Shown: positions 5,553-14,781 of the stretch, one piece after another
Layout: every line of letters starts with the position of its first letter
Position numbering within the stretch: position 1 is the stretch's first letter
Virus record (IMG/VR): IMGVR_UViG_3300047320_000157
Coordinates: 1 to 25,051 of that record
Length of the DNA stretch: 25,051 bases
Reading direction: 5' to 3' (one strand)
Source: a virus
The notes under the pieces: model-generated
Seen by the model: only the letters and a program-made list of their open reading frames with translations
Database searches by the model: none
What the model was told of the DNA's origin: nothing
Made by a program: the position numbers and the translations under genes

Positions 5553-7301
5553 TTAGATCAAGCCGAGGCGTGCGGCCGCTACGAAAGGTGCGAGCGCTTT
5601 GTACAGGTTGTGGCGCGGAGCGCCGTACGGGTGGATTGGGTCGGACCAGTTGCCCTCGATGAATCCATCGGTACCGGGCGTAGCGGTCGGCAGGAGGTAG
5701 CCTGCCTCTGGATCGGTCATCGCCCACAGGGGGGCGATCGTGATGTTGGGGTTTGCAGAGTCGCGGGCGGCTGCCTGCATTGCCCGAATGATCTTCACGT
5801 AATGCGATGTCCACAGCGCGTTCCGCTCGGAGTTGCTGGACGTGCCAGGAATGCTCCGGATGATTTTCGCGTCCGGCCAGGCCGCCTTGATCTGGCGGTG
5901 CATCAGCAAGTCATCGGCATAGGTCTGGGCGTACACCTCGTTCACGCCGCGGTCACGGGCGTTGTTTGTGCCCAGGCCGTTAAAGACGATCTGGGGCGTT
6001 CCCAGGTTGAAACGAGACTGATAAAACGCTGGATCGAAAACGTAGCCGTTACGCACAATCTCTGCAGGGTCGGAACCGGTCGCCGCGCGCGCGAAGACGT
6101 TGCGGTCTCGTTTGTCGAAGATATTCATCGCCATGTAGGCCGACTCTTGGCCAGGCGGAAGGATGATCGCCCGGTCGGTGATGGCATTGGTGTAGTCGCC
6201 GGTCTCCCATCCGGAACGGGTTTCACCGACCAGGCCCTGAGCTGCGGTTGTTCCATTGCTGGGCATGGTGCCGATGAACGTTGGAGTGAAGCCCAGTGCG
6301 CGCAAGTACAGGTCGAGCAGCACCGCGCCCTCGTTCTGGCCGATGCTATCGGAAAGGATTAGGACGGTAACCGGAACGGCCGGAGACTGCACGGGGACGT
6401 TTTTCAGGGTGAGCGTCATGAAGTGGCGCGCGTCATGATCTGCGGTAGATCGCAGATTCAGTACTGCCTCTGGCCCGAATTCGGCAGCATTGACGCGAAG
6501 CCGGCGCCCGCTAGAGATTGCCGGCCCCGCCGTGCTCGCCAACGTTGCCACGACGCTGCTTTCAAGCTCACGCCGTGCCAGCAGGCCAGGGACATAAATG
6601 TCCGAATCGCCGGCGGTCGCGATTACCGGCTGGAACAAGACACCGTCCATGAAGGGGAGCGGCGTCAGACCTGAATCTGTAGCCTCGCCCAGTGGGAAAA
6701 CGTCACCTTCAGGACTCGTCACATACACGCCTGGGAGATCGGTGGGCCGAAGCTCCAGCGGGCCGACGATCGTCCTTGTGGAGTCGTTGTAGAATGCGGC
6801 GCCCCCGTCACGATCGCCGATGATCGTCGCCCCGCCCTCTTCACCGATGATGTCCGTATGGATCATGGCCAGCCTTTTTGCCGTCAGACGAAGAACGAGC
6901 CCGCCCTCCGCGTCCGCCACTGTCAGCCGGTTGACCTCAAGCTCGGTATCAACTGTGCGGGTGATGATCCCCTGTATCGCCTTCACAGCATCGACTGACG
7001 GATACGTGTCGACCAGCACAGCTGCGGCGGCGTTGTTCCGATAGAGGTCAACGTAGCCTTCAGGCGCAGTCGACAGCACGCTGAAGTAGCTACCGTTGAC
7101 GGTGCCCGCCAGGCCGAGCGCGGTGGTCGTGTAAATTCCTGCTCCTGCCATTTGCGCTGCCAGGGTGGAAATCACCTTGGCGAGCGTGGGGCGCAGCGTG
7201 CCATCCCCCACATCCATGTTCTTGATCTCGTCGGTCAAGAATAGCTCGTTCAAAATATCGATCAGCGTCGTAAGTCTCGCGAGATCCGTGGCTCCGCTCA
7301 T
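5553..7301 (-). CDS. Tail fibre/spike protein with SGNH (GDSL) hydrolase domain
   Basis: A 582-residue protein. Residues 1-55 are helical and probably attach it to the tail; 55-300 are beta-rich with repeated turn motifs. From about 310 to the end lies an SGNH-hydrolase fold: block I ILSDSIG with the nucleophile Ser319, block III GLGTNN with Asn446 or Asn447, and block V SDPIHP with Asp554 and His557 completing the triad. Tail-borne SGNH domains remove acetyl groups from surface polysaccharides during adsorption. The Gly of the usual GDS is replaced by Ser (SDS), which is tolerated in the family. Translation starts at ATG 7301 after GGAGTAAAT, just downstream of an intrinsic terminator, so expression must come from read-through or an unseen promoter. 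Deacetylase specificity is inferred. Confidence 0.75.
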   Translation of the reverse strand: MSGATDLARLTTLIDILNELFLTDEIKNMDVGDGTLRPTLAKVISTLAAQMAGAGIYTTTALGLAGTVNGSYFSVLSTAPEGYVDLYRNNAAAAVLVDTYPSVDAVKAIQGIITRTVDTELEVNRLTVADAEGGLVLRLTAKRLAMIHTDIIGEEGGATIIGDRDGGAAFYNDSTRTIVGPLELRPTDLPGVYVTSPEGDVFPLGEATDSGLTPLPFMDGVLFQPVIATAGDSDIYVPGLLARRELESSVVATLASTAGPAISSGRRLRVNAAEFGPEAVLNLRSTADHDARHFMTLTLKNVPVQSPAVPVTVLILSDSIGQNEGAVLLDLYLRALGFTPTFIGTMPSNGTTAAQGLVGETRSGWETGDYTNAITDRAIILPPGQESAYMAMNIFDKRDRNVFARAATGSDPAEIVRNGYVFDPAFYQSRFNLGTPQIVFNGLGTNNARDRGVNEVYAQTYADDLLMHRQIKAAWPDAKIIRSIPGTSSNSERNALWTSHYVKIIRAMQAAARDSANPNITIAPLWAMTDPEAGYLLPTATPGTDGFIEGNWSDPIHPYGAPRHNLYKALAPFVAAARLGLI

Positions 7302-7315
7302 ATTTACTCCAGGCG

Positions 7316-7339
7316 AAAAAAAGCCCGCACGCGGCGGGC
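7316..7339 (-). terminator. Intrinsic terminator before the SGNH tail gene
   Basis: On the minus strand GCCCGC pairs with GCGGGC (plus-strand arms 7323-7328 and 7334-7339, 5-base loop), followed by seven U (7316-7322) and then GCCTGGAGTAAAT-ATG. A second perfect hairpin, GGCGCT/AGCGCC at 7355-7370, lies just upstream and contains the stop codon of the preceding gene. The arrangement copies the terminator at 3351-3376. Confidence 0.8.
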
Positions 7340-7358
7340 AACAGTTGAATGAGTGGCG

Positions 7359-7835
7359 CTATACAGCGCCTGGCCAAGATTTCGTGTACCAGCGCTTCAG
7401 CAGCGCGAGCAGGCTGGCGTTCATCACCGACAGGTCCATGCCGGCGAGCAGGTCGGCAAACTCGGACTCACTGATGATCGGCAGCTCGAACAGCTCGAGC
7501 GTGGCTGTGTACTGCCACATGTTTACGCCGACCAGCTCTGGCCCTGTATAGATATCGGTGAACCTCGCCCGGGTTGGGCTGAGCCCAAGCGGGGTTAGCA
7601 GCGGGCAGAGGAACCAATCGGCGTAACCAATCCCCCACTTTACCCAGCCCTCGAACAGCCGGGCTTGTTCGGCGGTGCACAGCCAGGTCACGCTGACCAT
7701 CGTCGGAACGCTGAGAAATCTCCGGCGTTGCCGTGCCCGCCCGCTCGCCATCGTGGTTCGAATGATTGGGCTGACTGGCGAAAGCCCGTAGCCGTCCCTC
7801 AATGGCAGCGGCACCCCTTCTGGAAGCGAAAGCAT
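7359..7835 (-). CDS. Hypothetical tail protein downstream of J
   Basis: A 158-residue soluble protein. It contains an R-rich segment (ASGRARQRRRF), then VTWLCTAEQARLFEGWVKWGI and a beta region. I recognise this as a recurrent but unnamed small gene directly after tail-tip genes in Pseudomonas-type siphophages; no function can be assigned from the sequence. It begins four bases after the J stop, with GAGGA as its ribosome binding site, and ends in a hairpin followed by a terminator. It may assist J or fibre assembly; that is inference from position only. Confidence 0.7.
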   Translation of the reverse strand: MLSLPEGVPLPLRDGYGLSPVSPIIRTTMASGRARQRRRFLSVPTMVSVTWLCTAEQARLFEGWVKWGIGYADWFLCPLLTPLGLSPTRARFTDIYTGPELVGVNMWQYTATLELFELPIISESEFADLLAGMDLSVMNASLLALLKRWYTKSWPGAV

Positions 7836-7839
7836 CCTA

Positions 7840-10800
7840 TTAATCCTCTACTGGGGCGAAGTTGTTGTCATCGGCATAGACGCGCGCGTCGTAGTTCACA
7901 GCCTCCATATCTGCTGAGTAGTCGCCAGGCTCGATGGAGGTCACCAGCACCGGGTAGCACCAGCGGGTTGTTGTGCCGAACAGCAAATGGGGCGGCTCAA
8001 TCTCCCAGGATAGATCCGGCTCGAAGTCAATCGTAGGAACCGCCAAGCGGTACTCGCTCAACCTCGATGCGGCCCAAGGCCCGCTTATAGTTCCGTCCGG
8101 ACGGCGGAGCGCGACAACATGTGAAGCGCCATCTGTCCAAGCGAAGGGATCAGTGCTTTCCAGGATGACAGGGCCCACACCATCGGTCACAGCCTCCAAA
8201 ATCGAAGACTGCCCATAGCCGGGGATGTCGTCTGCCACCGCGTCGTAGCTCAGGTATCCACTGTTCAAGGCGTCCAGCTCGGTGCTCCAGCTGTAGGACT
8301 TGTTCTGATAGATCTGCGCACGACGCCGGCGCCGGCCGATCCGCCAGGCCTTATCCCTGTTCCTGACGCCCCGGAGGGTGATCGTCTGCACCGTCAGCTT
8401 GGCGTCGCCCGGCAGACTGCAATCCACCGGCTCTTCGGCGTTCGTCACCTCGTCGATGTACTTCACCACCACGCCGTCATAATCATCCGGCGCCGGTAGC
8501 GAGAAGCCGCGCTTGAGCGTTGATGTCATGTTCAACGGCGTGTACATCTTCCCGATCTGGGTCCGTGGCTCGTCCCGGACTGGGGTGATGCGGCCTCGCT
8601 CCAAGGTGAATTCGGCGAATCCAGCCAGCAGCGCATCGTTGATGCATTCCTTGACCGTGCTGTCATCCTCCACCTTGTAATCGAAATAGTCCTGGCGGCC
8701 GGACCAGATCGCGCCCAAGCGTTCGAGTTCATCAATGGCCAAGTCGCTGTCGGTAGCACCAGCGGACTTGGCCACGTAGTTGACCCAAGGCACGATATCG
8801 CGGGTGGCCACTTTCTCCGACCACACCCCATCCCCCAGCACTGGCAGCTTGCGGGTGGCGATGACTGACACCTGGCTTTCGGCCTGGGCAGAGAGGCGGT
8901 CACCGCCACGCACGTACAGCGCCATGACGGTCACGTCTTCGTAGGCGTCCTTGTGCTTGTCGATCCTGCCGCGCAGGCCGTACCACTGGATGCGGTCGAA
9001 CTTCGTGGTGCTGGTCGACTCTTCGCCGATACGCCGGATTCGATACTCCGGGTAGATCTTGCTGGCCGTGATGATGCGCTTGGTGAACCCGAGCTGATCC
9101 TGGGTCTTCGCTGTGAACGAATACGACACCGACGTCCAAGCGCCAGCAGTGCGTGCATCCCGATACTGCACCTCGACGTGCACAGTTGCCTGGCGCGCGT
9201 TGGCGTTCTTCTCGGTGTAGCGGATCAGCCCTTGAGGGAAGTGAAAATCAACCTCCACCCGATCGGTAACCTCGCCGGTAGGCAGCACGGTGAACGGGCC
9301 AGCCCAGTCACCCTCTGTCGTCGATCCGTCCAGGATGACCCGGCCTGAGCCCGTCTCGAGGAAATCGAAACCTGTCCAGGTCGAATCATCGGCGCCGGTA
9401 TCGGTGAGTCTCGTAACCGTGATCGATGATGGCCCGTGAGATTCATCAACCGCCGGCGTATCGGTGTCGTCTTCTTCGGCATCGTCCGCAACAGCCGTTA
9501 TGCGATGGCGCAGGCCTCGATATCCAATAGCCGACCACTGGGCGCCAGTCTGCAGGCCGGTGGCTGGTGCGCCGCCATCGTAGGCCAGCGTCATCTTGGC
9601 CAGCTGAGCGGCGGTTTCCGTGGTGGTTTTCGTGCCGGTAGCAAACACTGGGGCGGCACCGAACACATCAGTGGCGGTACCGGCCAGGGTCAGTGCATTA
9701 CCTGAAAACGGCGAGCCGGCCTCGGCAAGCTTCACCACTGCCCCGCTCGCGCTGGCAACAATGCCGCTGCCAGATAGCCGGGAGTTCAGCGCCGAGACCA
9801 AACCGGCGATGTTTCCGGTCGAGGTGTTGAGCGTGACTACCCGGGTTCCCCTGGTAAACGATACAGCCGTGGTGCCCTTGCTCACCTGGGCGCTATGAAT
9901 CACCAAGTTGTTGCCGTTGATGCCGGCGCGGTTGACGTAGAACATCACGCCGAAGGTGGATGCGGTCGGCACGGTCACGGTGACGTTGTACCGGGTCAAG
10001 GTGGCGCTCAGCGAAACCGTTGCGCCAAGGATCACCGCCCCGTTCCAGATTGCCGGCTGAATGGTCGCACCATCGATACTCGAGGAAGCCTCGAACGAGA
10101 TAGTGTGCACACCGGCCGGTAGCGGCACGTTCCAGCCCGCGGCATTGTTCGTCGGACAAAGCATGAACCATAGGCCAGTCGACGTGCTGCCGGTCGTTAC
10201 CTGGTAGCCGAAGCCAGATGCGGCTGAAGCCACGGCGATCCCTGTAACGGTGGTATTGGCGTTGGTCACAACTGCCGGCAGCGTCGCCGAGGTCAGCCAG
10301 CTATAAGTGTCTGGCAGCAGATTGAGCACAGGGCCGCCACCCACGCTGAAGGTGAGCGGCGTGGTGCTGTAGTCGTAACGCGCCGGCGCAGCGTTGCCCA
10401 GCACGGTAGATGCAGACCCGGGCGCGGCGGGAACGGCAGGCACGGGCGCTGTATAGCTGGCCACCACGTATTCGCCCGCATTCGCCCCGGTCATCTCGAT
10501 CTTCATGCCGACGAAAGCCTTAAGCATCGGCAGATGCTCGCCGCTGATCACGGTAGCAGACCCGCCGGCGCCGGCAGTGAAGGTGTACAGGTAGGGCGCC
10601 TCGATCCGCGCGACCAGGCCGGAGATCCATCCAGTCGGAAACCAGCCTACGGACTCGGGCACGGTGACCACGAAGCCGTTGAACTGCAGCGTATCCGCCG
10701 ACACCTCCTGATCGATGTCCGTGGTGGTCGTCAGCGTCAGGCCCGCGCTGCCGGTGCTGGTAGATCCAACCTCGTCAGAGCTGTGCCACCAAAGGCGGGC

Positions 10801-11433
10801 CAGCTCGCTTGTGAGCGATTGGCCTGGGCCGTAGATGGTGTAACTGGCGGTCGATCCAAGCGAGGCGATGGACGTGCCGCCAATGCGAACCTGGCCCGGG
10901 TCAATCTGGAACTCACCCACGCCGATGCACAGCAGCATCTCCACCCATTGCTCTTTCGGGTTGCTGCCGAAATAGCGGCGCAGTGGCGTCATGTAGTCCG
11001 GGAAGATTTCGTTCGTGCCGGCAGCTTCGCGAATCACGTCGCCGATCTTTACCTGGTTGCCGGTGGTCCGGGCCAGATTGATGCTCTTGCCGCTGGTGCT
11101 GTTGCTTTCGGGCGTTGAGAGGGGCTTCCGCGTCAGAATGATGATGCCCGTGATCAACACCGCAGCAGCCAGCGCCCACAGCGCGGCTGCGCCGGCGCCG
11201 ATAGCTTTCGGCTCCGGGTAGATTCGCACGCGGGTATCCGGGCCAAACTCGGCGGTCGCCCAGTTCGCGGGGTTTATGAAGACCCCCTCCACCTCAACGC
11301 TGATTGGCGGCACAGCCCGTGGCATGTAGCTGGGCACATTGCTTTTAAGCCAGTGATCGATCGTCATTACAGTGTTGGTGCGGTGCCGTTCCAACGGCTC
11401 GCCTACAAGTTTGCTCGGATAGATTTCGATCAC
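7840..11433 (-). CDS. Tail tip attachment protein J-like (host specificity)
   Basis: A 1197-residue lambda gpJ/TipJ-type protein that forms the distal tail tip and contacts the host receptor. The N-terminus ([20 protein letters not shown]) is the usual start of this family in Pseudomonas phages, which supports the GTG at 11433 despite a weak ribosome binding site. A hydrophobic helix, [18 protein letters not shown] (about 84-101), may insert in a membrane during DNA entry. Residues about 120-330 and 640-1190 contain family blocks ([62 protein letters not shown]). Between about 385 and 530 there is a Ser/Thr/Gly-rich beta segment that looks like an inserted carbohydrate-binding module. The start overlaps the end of the NlpC/P60 gene by 89 bases. 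Confidence 0.85.
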   Translation of the reverse strand: MIEIYPSKLVGEPLERHRTNTVMTIDHWLKSNVPSYMPRAVPPISVEVEGVFINPANWATAEFGPDTRVRIYPEPKAIGAGAAALWALAAAVLITGIIILTRKPLSTPESNSTSGKSINLARTTGNQVKIGDVIREAAGTNEIFPDYMTPLRRYFGSNPKEQWVEMLLCIGVGEFQIDPGQVRIGGTSIASLGSTASYTIYGPGQSLTSELARLWWHSSDEVGSTSTGSAGLTLTTTTDIDQEVSADTLQFNGFVVTVPESVGWFPTGWISGLVARIEAPYLYTFTAGAGGSATVISGEHLPMLKAFVGMKIEMTGANAGEYVVASYTAPVPAVPAAPGSASTVLGNAAPARYDYSTTPLTFSVGGGPVLNLLPDTYSWLTSATLPAVVTNANTTVTGIAVASAASGFGYQVTTGSTSTGLWFMLCPTNNAAGWNVPLPAGVHTISFEASSSIDGATIQPAIWNGAVILGATVSLSATLTRYNVTVTVPTASTFGVMFYVNRAGINGNNLVIHSAQVSKGTTAVSFTRGTRVVTLNTSTGNIAGLVSALNSRLSGSGIVASASGAVVKLAEAGSPFSGNALTLAGTATDVFGAAPVFATGTKTTTETAAQLAKMTLAYDGGAPATGLQTGAQWSAIGYRGLRHRITAVADDAEEDDTDTPAVDESHGPSSITVTRLTDTGADDSTWTGFDFLETGSGRVILDGSTTEGDWAGPFTVLPTGEVTDRVEVDFHFPQGLIRYTEKNANARQATVHVEVQYRDARTAGAWTSVSYSFTAKTQDQLGFTKRIITASKIYPEYRIRRIGEESTSTTKFDRIQWYGLRGRIDKHKDAYEDVTVMALYVRGGDRLSAQAESQVSVIATRKLPVLGDGVWSEKVATRDIVPWVNYVAKSAGATDSDLAIDELERLGAIWSGRQDYFDYKVEDDSTVKECINDALLAGFAEFTLERGRITPVRDEPRTQIGKMYTPLNMTSTLKRGFSLPAPDDYDGVVVKYIDEVTNAEEPVDCSLPGDAKLTVQTITLRGVRNRDKAWRIGRRRRRAQIYQNKSYSWSTELDALNSGYLSYDAVADDIPGYGQSSILEAVTDGVGPVILESTDPFAWTDGASHVVALRRPDGTISGPWAASRLSEYRLAVPTIDFEPDLSWEIEPPHLLFGTTTRWCYPVLVTSIEPGDYSADMEAVNYDARVYADDNNFAPVED

Positions 11434-11806
11434 GGTGGTAGCTCACTTTCAAATACTGTTCTTCGAACTGGCGCAGGCGCATTACCGCCGGCCCTTTTGG
11501 TCGCATCTCCAGCACCTTGAGCTGCCCATCAGCCTCAACCACCAAAGCAACGTGGGTGCAGAGCGCGCCCCTCCAGACGCAGGCAATGGCGCCTGGCTGC
11601 GGCATACACGGCTCCATGCCTGCGGCCCCCTCGTTTACAGCCTTGGTGAACTCCCGCGGCATGTTGCTGCGCACGGCGCCCCAGCTCTCCAGCAAGGGAA
11701 GGCCGTAGACCTCATGCCGCACAGCACGGGTGAGCCCCCAGCAGTCATAGCGCGCAGGGCCGCGCCCGCCATCCTCGTAGGTGGCGGCCATATATTTTTC
11801 GAGCAT
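11345..11806 (-). CDS. NlpC/P60 (C40) tail peptidase, lambda gpK-like
   Basis: A 153-residue cell-wall peptidase of the tail tip. The catalytic Cys is in [11 protein letters not shown] (Cys22 from the chosen start) and the His in [12 protein letters not shown] (His85). The length matches the short tail-associated C40 peptidases, without the Mov34/JAB domain found in full-length lambda gpK. I chose ATG 11806, which overlaps the stop of the preceding gene (TGATG) and gives the usual [17 protein letters not shown] start; a GTG at 11845 in the same frame is the alternative. The reading frame runs 89 bases into the J gene. It probably cleaves peptide cross-links in peptidoglycan during DNA injection. 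Confidence 0.85.
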   Translation of the reverse strand: MLEKYMAATYEDGGRGPARYDCWGLTRAVRHEVYGLPLLESWGAVRSNMPREFTKAVNEGAAGMEPCMPQPGAIACVWRGALCTHVALVVEADGQLKVLEMRPKGPAVMRLRQFEEQYLKVSYHRDRNLSEQTCRRAVGTAPHQHCNDDRSLA

Positions 11807-12291
11807 CAGATGTACCGGAGGCAGGGGGCGAAGGCTAAAGTCCACTTGAGGCGGGGCCAGCCGAGGTTGATCAGATCGAAGTAGCCGGCTTTCAACTGAA
11901 CCGTCGCCCCCTCCATGGTGCCGCTCAGCACTTTCATGTTGTACGGCGCTTCCGCCGGGGCGGTCAGGCTGTTGGATTCGTAGATGCGCATGACCAGGCT
12001 GATTTGCGCCCGGGCCTCCAGCGCTTGGTCAATCATCTGCTGCGCAAAGCCGGTCACGTTGTCGATGGCAAACAGCAGCGACTGGTTGCCGCTGTTGTCC
12101 CGCTTCGGCAGTGCCAGTGCGATCGCGGCCGCGGTGTACGTCACCGTTTGACCGGTTTCCGTAACGGCAGTGATATCGTCGAAGCCCTCGCACAGGTAGA
12201 TCGGCTCAGCCCAAGGCACGGAGTGGAGCGCAAGCGTGCCGATAATCACCGCCCGGCCGCCGGAGGCGTATAGGGTTTCGAGTGCTGTCAT
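11806..12291 (-). CDS. DUF1833-family minor tail protein
   Basis: A 161-residue beta-rich protein beginning [24 protein letters not shown]. The layout ([14 protein letters not shown], then [18 protein letters not shown], then LLFAIDNV) matches DUF1833 tail proteins that occupy the gpL/gpM position between tape measure and NlpC peptidase in lambda-like phages. These probably form part of the tail-tip hub complex. The start ATG overlaps the tape-measure stop (ATGA), and the stop overlaps the next start, so it is translationally coupled on both sides. Confidence 0.8.
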   Translation of the reverse strand: MTALETLYASGGRAVIIGTLALHSVPWAEPIYLCEGFDDITAVTETGQTVTYTAAAIALALPKRDNSGNQSLLFAIDNVTGFAQQMIDQALEARAQISLVMRIYESNSLTAPAEAPYNMKVLSGTMEGATVQLKAGYFDLINLGWPRLKWTLAFAPCLRYI

Positions 12292-14756
12292 CTGCCGACT
12301 CGCTTGCTACCGTAGGTTTGTTCAATGGCTTTCGCGGCGCTACCACCCTGACGGATGTTGGCGACGAAATAATCAATGATCTCTTTGCCAGTCGGCCCAG
12401 TGCGCGACTGTGTTTGGCCCGCTCGGCTCGCATCTTCGTGAATGTTGACTTCGGTCTTTGTGCCACCTGTGCCCTCTTTGGACACCCGCTCAAGGGTGCG
12501 ATCGAGCTTTGCGCTCGTCTGAGCGGTCGTTACTCGCTCACCCTTTTTCAAGTTCCAGGTGCCGTCTGCCGGGACGAAATCAATACCGTCGTGCGCCTGG
12601 CCATCTAACGCAGACCCAACTGCGGTCATCAGAACGCCAGCCGCAGCTGTTGCCGCAATGGCAGCGCCCGGAGCGACCGCCGGCCCCACGTAGGGAATAC
12701 CGATCATTGCTGTAAAGGCACTCAACCCAGCCATTGCGACTTGGGCGGCAGCGTAGGACAAAAGTGCATGGCCTACGGATTGGATGAACGAAGCAGCGAA
12801 GCCTTTGATGTCCACCTTCCCCGTCTCCGCCATCTCAGTGACCGCCGCCGTCAGATTTGAAAATGTCGAGGCACCTACGCTTTGCATGGTTGAGTACAGA
12901 TCCATGCTCGCTTCGGCCTGGGTAGCAAACCCACTGATAAAACCAGCTGTTCCGTTCTGCTGCAGCTGATCGAGGTTTTGGTAATACTCTTCCTGCATTT
13001 TCTGGCGGTTGGCCAAAGCATCTTCCAGCGCGTCAGTTTCCCGCTCGTATACCGAATCGGAAATGTCCTTGTTCTCGTGGCGCTTGCGCAGCTCCTCAAG
13101 CTGGTCCTGGTAATCCTGCTCAATGCCCAGCATCTCCAGCGCACGCTGCTTCACGGTGTCCGTGTCATATGCGTTGAGGAATGGTGCGTCCAGGCCTCGC
13201 TGGTCAATGGTGAGCTGCTGGCTGACATTGCCCTTGAAGTCGCTAACCGCTTTGTCGTCTTCGTTCGCCTGTTTCAGCTTTTTGCGCTGGTCCAGTTCCT
13301 CGGCCAGGTCCTTCAGCCGTTCCTTCTGCTGATCATTCAGGCCGGCGAGCTTGCCCGACTCGAATTCGAACTGCAGCTTGGCGACTTCGGTGGCGTTCTG
13401 CCGAGCGTCAGTCGAAGTGTTGATGAGCTCGATCTGGCGTTTCAGGTCGGTCTCGGTAGAGTCGAACGAGTCCTGGATCTTCTTCGCTGCAGCTGCGGCA
13501 TCGGAAGCAGCCTTCTTCGCCGCCGCACCAGCCGCCGCAATAGCCGCAGCATCCACGCCGCTACCTTTACCAGGCGTAACCTGCACATTGGTCTTGGCCA
13601 GTTCAGCCGCGGCGGCCTTGGCCTGCGCCACGTACTCCTTGAACCGATCGCCCGCCAGGGGCGCCTCCATTTCTTTGCGGATTTCCGCGCCGGCCTCGTT
13701 CGCAATCCCGAAGCTCAGTTGAGCCTGGACGGCCATGTCCTTGGCGCTGGCGGCAAACTCCTTGCTCATGTCGCCGAACGACAGCTGTGACAGCGCCGCG
13801 CTGCCCACCGATCCGGTCTTCTGGATGTAGCCCACCGCAGTGGAGAATGTGCCCACCAGCGTGTTCGCGATGATCTTGAAGACCCTGGCCACCCCGTCGC
13901 CGGCATTCACGATGAAGGCCGTGGCCGTCACCATCTTGTCGCCAAGCTCGCCCACCTGCCCCTTCAGCCCGCCCGCCTCCTTGGCGCTTTGGTTCACGTC
14001 CTTGGAGAACTGCGCCAGCACCGGCAGGAATTCGGCCGCCAGCATGGTCTTGGCCGATGTCAGGTACTGACCCAGCCCAGACAGCTCAATGCCGAATTGC
14101 TTCGCCGCGGCGATGGTCGATTCGTCCATCACCACGCCAGCGTCGAGTGCAGCCTTGCCCAGTTCGTCGAAGGCCTTGCCGCTGTTCCTCAGCAGAGGCA
14201 CCAGCGCCGTGGAATCGTTGGCAATAGCCTCCATGTAGAAGGTCATTTCCTGCTGATTGACGTTGGCCTTTTCCAGGCTCGTCACGTACAGCGCCAGCGC
14301 TTCCTTGCTGTTGAGCTTCTTGAACTGATCAGCCGTCACCCCGACCTTCGGAGCGATGTTGGTGAAGAAGTCCTTCAATCCACCGCCGCCGGTGGAGAGG
14401 AAGTCGCCGACCTTGTCGTTCACATCCTTGAAAATGTCAGAGAGCTTGTCCTGCTCGACGCCCACGGATCGGGCACCGGCGGCGTACTTTTGAAACTCGG
14501 TTGTGCCCAGGCCTGCCAGCGATGCCTGATTGGATATCTCCTTCGCGGCGTTCGCCGAGGAAACGACCATAGCCGTCAACACGGCAGGAATACTGCCGAT
14601 GGCCACGCCGACGCCCTTGGCGAAGTTGTCGAAGGACTTGGCCATTTCAGCGTTGCGCTTCTTGGCGGCCTGGCTGGCCTTGTCCAGCGGCCCAGTAAAC
14701 GCCCCGACCCTGGCGATCAGATCAAGCGTGAGGGTGCCCAGTGATTTCGAGGCCAT
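12288..14756 (-). CDS. Tail tape measure protein
   Basis: An 822-residue tape measure protein that sets tail length and passes into the host envelope at injection. Seen in it: an N-terminal helical region with hydrophobic stretches near 45-70; a central Ala-rich segment (about 385-425) followed by long charged coiled coil to about 590; a hydrophobic region (about 665-735, including ALLSYAAAQVAMAGLSAF) that could form a membrane channel; and the C-terminal motif HDGIDFVPADGTWNLKKGERVTTAQTS typical of lambda gpH-type proteins. The ribosome binding site is GGAGAAA. It follows the frameshifted chaperone gene by 25 bases, the usual order G, GT, H. The length would predict a tail of roughly 120 nm at about 1.5 angstrom per residue. 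Confidence 0.9.
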   Translation of the reverse strand: MASKSLGTLTLDLIARVGAFTGPLDKASQAAKKRNAEMAKSFDNFAKGVGVAIGSIPAVLTAMVVSSANAAKEISNQASLAGLGTTEFQKYAAGARSVGVEQDKLSDIFKDVNDKVGDFLSTGGGGLKDFFTNIAPKVGVTADQFKKLNSKEALALYVTSLEKANVNQQEMTFYMEAIANDSTALVPLLRNSGKAFDELGKAALDAGVVMDESTIAAAKQFGIELSGLGQYLTSAKTMLAAEFLPVLAQFSKDVNQSAKEAGGLKGQVGELGDKMVTATAFIVNAGDGVARVFKIIANTLVGTFSTAVGYIQKTGSVGSAALSQLSFGDMSKEFAASAKDMAVQAQLSFGIANEAGAEIRKEMEAPLAGDRFKEYVAQAKAAAAELAKTNVQVTPGKGSGVDAAAIAAAGAAAKKAASDAAAAAKKIQDSFDSTETDLKRQIELINTSTDARQNATEVAKLQFEFESGKLAGLNDQQKERLKDLAEELDQRKKLKQANEDDKAVSDFKGNVSQQLTIDQRGLDAPFLNAYDTDTVKQRALEMLGIEQDYQDQLEELRKRHENKDISDSVYERETDALEDALANRQKMQEEYYQNLDQLQQNGTAGFISGFATQAEASMDLYSTMQSVGASTFSNLTAAVTEMAETGKVDIKGFAASFIQSVGHALLSYAAAQVAMAGLSAFTAMIGIPYVGPAVAPGAAIAATAAAGVLMTAVGSALDGQAHDGIDFVPADGTWNLKKGERVTTAQTSAKLDRTLERVSKEGTGGTKTEVNIHEDASRAGQTQSRTGPTGKEIIDYFVANIRQGGSAAKAIEQTYGSKRVGR

Positions 14757-14781
14757 TCATTTTCTCCGGGCTTGCATTGCG

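Noticed and set aside
10534-11118. 194-codon plus-strand frame
   Set aside because: Antisense shadow of the J gene; no recognisable protein features.
12978-13790. 270-codon plus-strand frame, with others at 13989-14744
   Set aside because: Antisense to the tape measure gene; repetitive Leu/Val/Arg content mirrors the helical coding strand.
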